A DNA stretch of 64,000 nt, taken from positions 124,001 through 188,000 of the forward strand of contig JAFEUB010001526.1 in NCBI GenBank assembly GCA_024529925.1, given 5' to 3'. The stretch's first letter is position 1; each line of letters starts with the position of its first letter. Below the pieces are notes generated by a model. The model was given only the letters and a program-made list of their open reading frames with translations, did no database searches and was not told the DNA's origin. Of this stretch, positions 61,801 through 64,000 are shown piece after piece. A program made the translations under genes and the position numbers. The stretch is from Ophthalmolycus amberensis (taxonomy: Eukaryota > Chordata > Actinopteri > Perciformes > Zoarcidae).

Positions 61801-63316
61801 TTCACAATATGGAAATTAAGTGGTGCCCTTGCCTTGATGTCCTTGAGGCCCAGAAACCCAGCTCGGGAATCTCATTAGATGCCTGTTTATATAAGAAATA
61901 AGTAGCATGTGAAACCATTTCAGGTGACAAAAAAAATGCTTTGAGCGGGAAGTTTTTTAGAATAAGTTACATTATAAAACTATACACATGAGGGATGAGA
62001 AACTCTTCGTCGACGCAACATTTTGTTGACTAATCGATTAGTTGCTATAATAATCATATCAATAAAACTGAGTTCCTCCATAAAAGCACCAGAGATATGC
62101 TCAAAAATCTCTTGAAAATAAGTCATTCAGCGTGTAAAAAGCATGAAAATCAACCATGTGAGGGCAGTCATACACACACTATACAGATGTTATACTTACA
62201 TATAATTCGAATTCACTTAGCTTTGAAACATCCGTTCAGTGTTCCAGGAACAATAAGAAGCACTGTGGTGCAGCAGGTCAACAGGTCAGCAAAGCAGGGT
62301 GAGTGCATACAGCACCAAGTGAAGCTGAGCTGCTGCCCTGGAAGGTTCCCAGAGCCTTTTGGGTGTTAATTCACTTGATTCCTCACTTGAAGATGAGCCA
62401 ACCTCTCCAGCTATAATCTAATGGATTTAATATTGTCTTGTGTGGATGTAGATGTCAGAGTATTTTTCTCCTTCAACAATAAGTTTCTTCTCATTTGTTT
62501 TGACGGCCACAAAATCATAGAAGATGTGCTGTCACTTAAGAGGAAGAAGTGAAGGTGTTTTAGGATGTGCACTTTGATTAAGCATGCAGTTTTTTATTCA
62601 CATTAAAGTTTATCTTTTGGAACATCGAGGGTATCATTGAAAGAAAAAATGTAAAGGGGTATACAGAATGGGGAGAAACACCTCCACAACCAGTGGCCTC
62701 TCCCACTTTGCAACTCCTACGGTTATATACCTCCTTAATTAATGACAGACAAATTACCTCACATCTTTGAATGCATCATTGAATAGATTGCCTTGGCCTG
62801 AATTGTATTTCTCATCGAATGTGTAGCCTTCACACACGTGTCTGTGTTTTTTTGTATATCTGAGCAGGACACAAAAAAAAGCATAAGACCACTTTGTTTG
62901 GCATTCATGTGTGCAGGAAATGTCATATATTGTTATCAACATCAACTATCGGTTGCATTGTACTTGACATATAATGTCTAAAGAGTTGCTGCTCAAAAAG
63001 TCACGGCACTTAGCATTTTTTTTACACATATTAAATCAACTGTAATTATATTCAACAGTACTGTTTCTGACCAAGAAGACTCACTGCTGCCTGCATGACC
63101 ACAAGCTCCTACATTAAATGGAAAATATTACCCCTGAGCCTTGACAATTGCATTTTGAAAGAAAAGCTTGGTCCATAAACATCCAAAATAGCCATTTATT
63201 TCTAACATGGAACAGTTTGTTGTACAAAATGCTAGCAGCTATATGTAGAGTACATCAGGCCCGCGAGATCAATCCCTCTCAGTGAGTCATTCATGCTGTC
63301 CACCTCTCTGAGAGCC

Positions 63317-63406
63317 AAGAAGAAGAAGAAGAAGCAGAAGAAGAAGAAGAAGAAGAAGAAGAAGAAGAAGAAGAAGAAGAAGAAGAAGAAGAAGAAGAAG
63401 AAGAAG
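63317..63406. repeat. (GAA)n trinucleotide tract
   Basis: About 30 GAA units with one GCA interruption near 63,333. In the frmd5 sense strand the unit is TTC. The pure part is close to 75 bases. Confidence 0.95.
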
Positions 63407-64000
63407 CTCCCTCATGGCACGCAGACCTGTGCTGCCTCTTCCTTCTTCTAGTTTTAAGAAACACATACACACACTCAGCGAATGGCAGTGATGATCAGTC
63501 CAGCGTATTAGAACAGCAGCTCTCTCCAAGACGTCATCAGATTACAAAGCAGTCTGTTAGCCAGTCTGCTCACTGATCTCACTGCTTACCATTCCAGAAG
63601 GCAATGGAGAAACTAAGCTCAGAAAAGAGACAAAGGGAATATTAGAAAGGTGATGAAAGGCTGAAAGACAACAGACGGATTGTGTGTTTGTGTGTGCAGG
63701 AGAGGGAGAGGCAGGAGGAAAAAGCGAGGGCTCTTTGGCTGGCACTTGACTGGAGTGTGTGACCGTTCTGCGTATGGAAGGGAGCCGATGATGACTACAC
63801 AGTTAGCCACAGTTAGAGAGGCGGTGAGCGAGAGCCAGTTAGAGAAGGAGTGCTTAATATTCCACGCACACACAGTTGCTCCACTATAGCAAGAGTTTAA
63901 AAATAGACGGCAGCAGACTTGTGGAGTGAGGAGCTGAGCTAAAAAAGAGTGTGCAGCCGCGTACAATGAGGGAGATCCAGACTGCTCTGAGTGATATGGA

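Larger units (their letters stand above)
52938..64000. other. frmd5 intron 1, distal part to window edge
   Basis: Besides the microsatellites, the LINE tail at about 58.7 kb and the palindrome at 57,566 listed separately, I see no exon or RNA gene. frmd5 exon 1 should encode about 34 residues, ending just before RDAKGQYLFD in phase 0; no such stretch was recognised up to 64,000. Confidence 0.5.

Noticed and set aside
63287..63529. Poly-leucine open frame on -
   Set aside because: Produced by the GAA/TTC microsatellite.
35765..64000. frmd5 exon 1
   Set aside because: Looked for a ~34-codon minus-strand stretch ending in phase 0 with the usual N-terminal FERM start; none recognised, so not annotated.

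Overview
The window looks like vertebrate nuclear DNA from a teleost fish, probably a percomorph. The genes have many short exons with canonical GT/AG junctions, the proteins match vertebrate-only families, and the repeats (L2-type LINE, hAT-type MITE, dinucleotide tracts) are typical of fish. Nothing points to prokaryotic, plasmid or viral DNA. Gene identities come from recognising protein motifs; no database search was run.

Layout. (1) 1,604-7,878 (+): the C-terminal half of rasgrf1 (Ras guanine-nucleotide exchange factor), 13 coding exons through the whole CDC25/RasGEF domain to the stop, then a ~2.3 kb 3' UTR holding (TC)n, (TA)n and a LINE tail. (2) about 10.4-14.95 kb (+): ctsh (cathepsin H), with the catalytic Cys, His and Asn exons and the cathepsin-H mini-chain; its first exon is unresolved. 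(3) 16,231-18,458 (+): a seven-exon gene with an intact frame that matches only the N-terminal part of WDR76; no WD40 exons follow. (4) 22,514-35,764 (-): frmd5, 13 coding exons (FERM, FERM-adjacent and C-terminal membrane segment), convergent with the wdr76-like gene. (5) 35,765-64,000: more than 28 kb of frmd5 intron 1. The short exon 1 was not found and should lie beyond the right edge. This part holds a 5'-truncated L2 LINE, microsatellites, a pre-miRNA-like hairpin, a promoter-like cluster on the opposite strand and some candidate conserved noncoding blocks.

The rasgrf1-ctsh pair and the convergent wdr76-frmd5 pair are each neighbours in mammals but lie at separate places on human chromosome 15; here they are joined. 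The most notable points are the WDR76-like gene without its propeller, a one-base frameshift in a conserved rasgrf1 exon, and a phase-matched, Kozak-started alternative first exon inside frmd5 that would give a FERM-less, membrane-anchored isoform. I see no clearly new multi-gene system.
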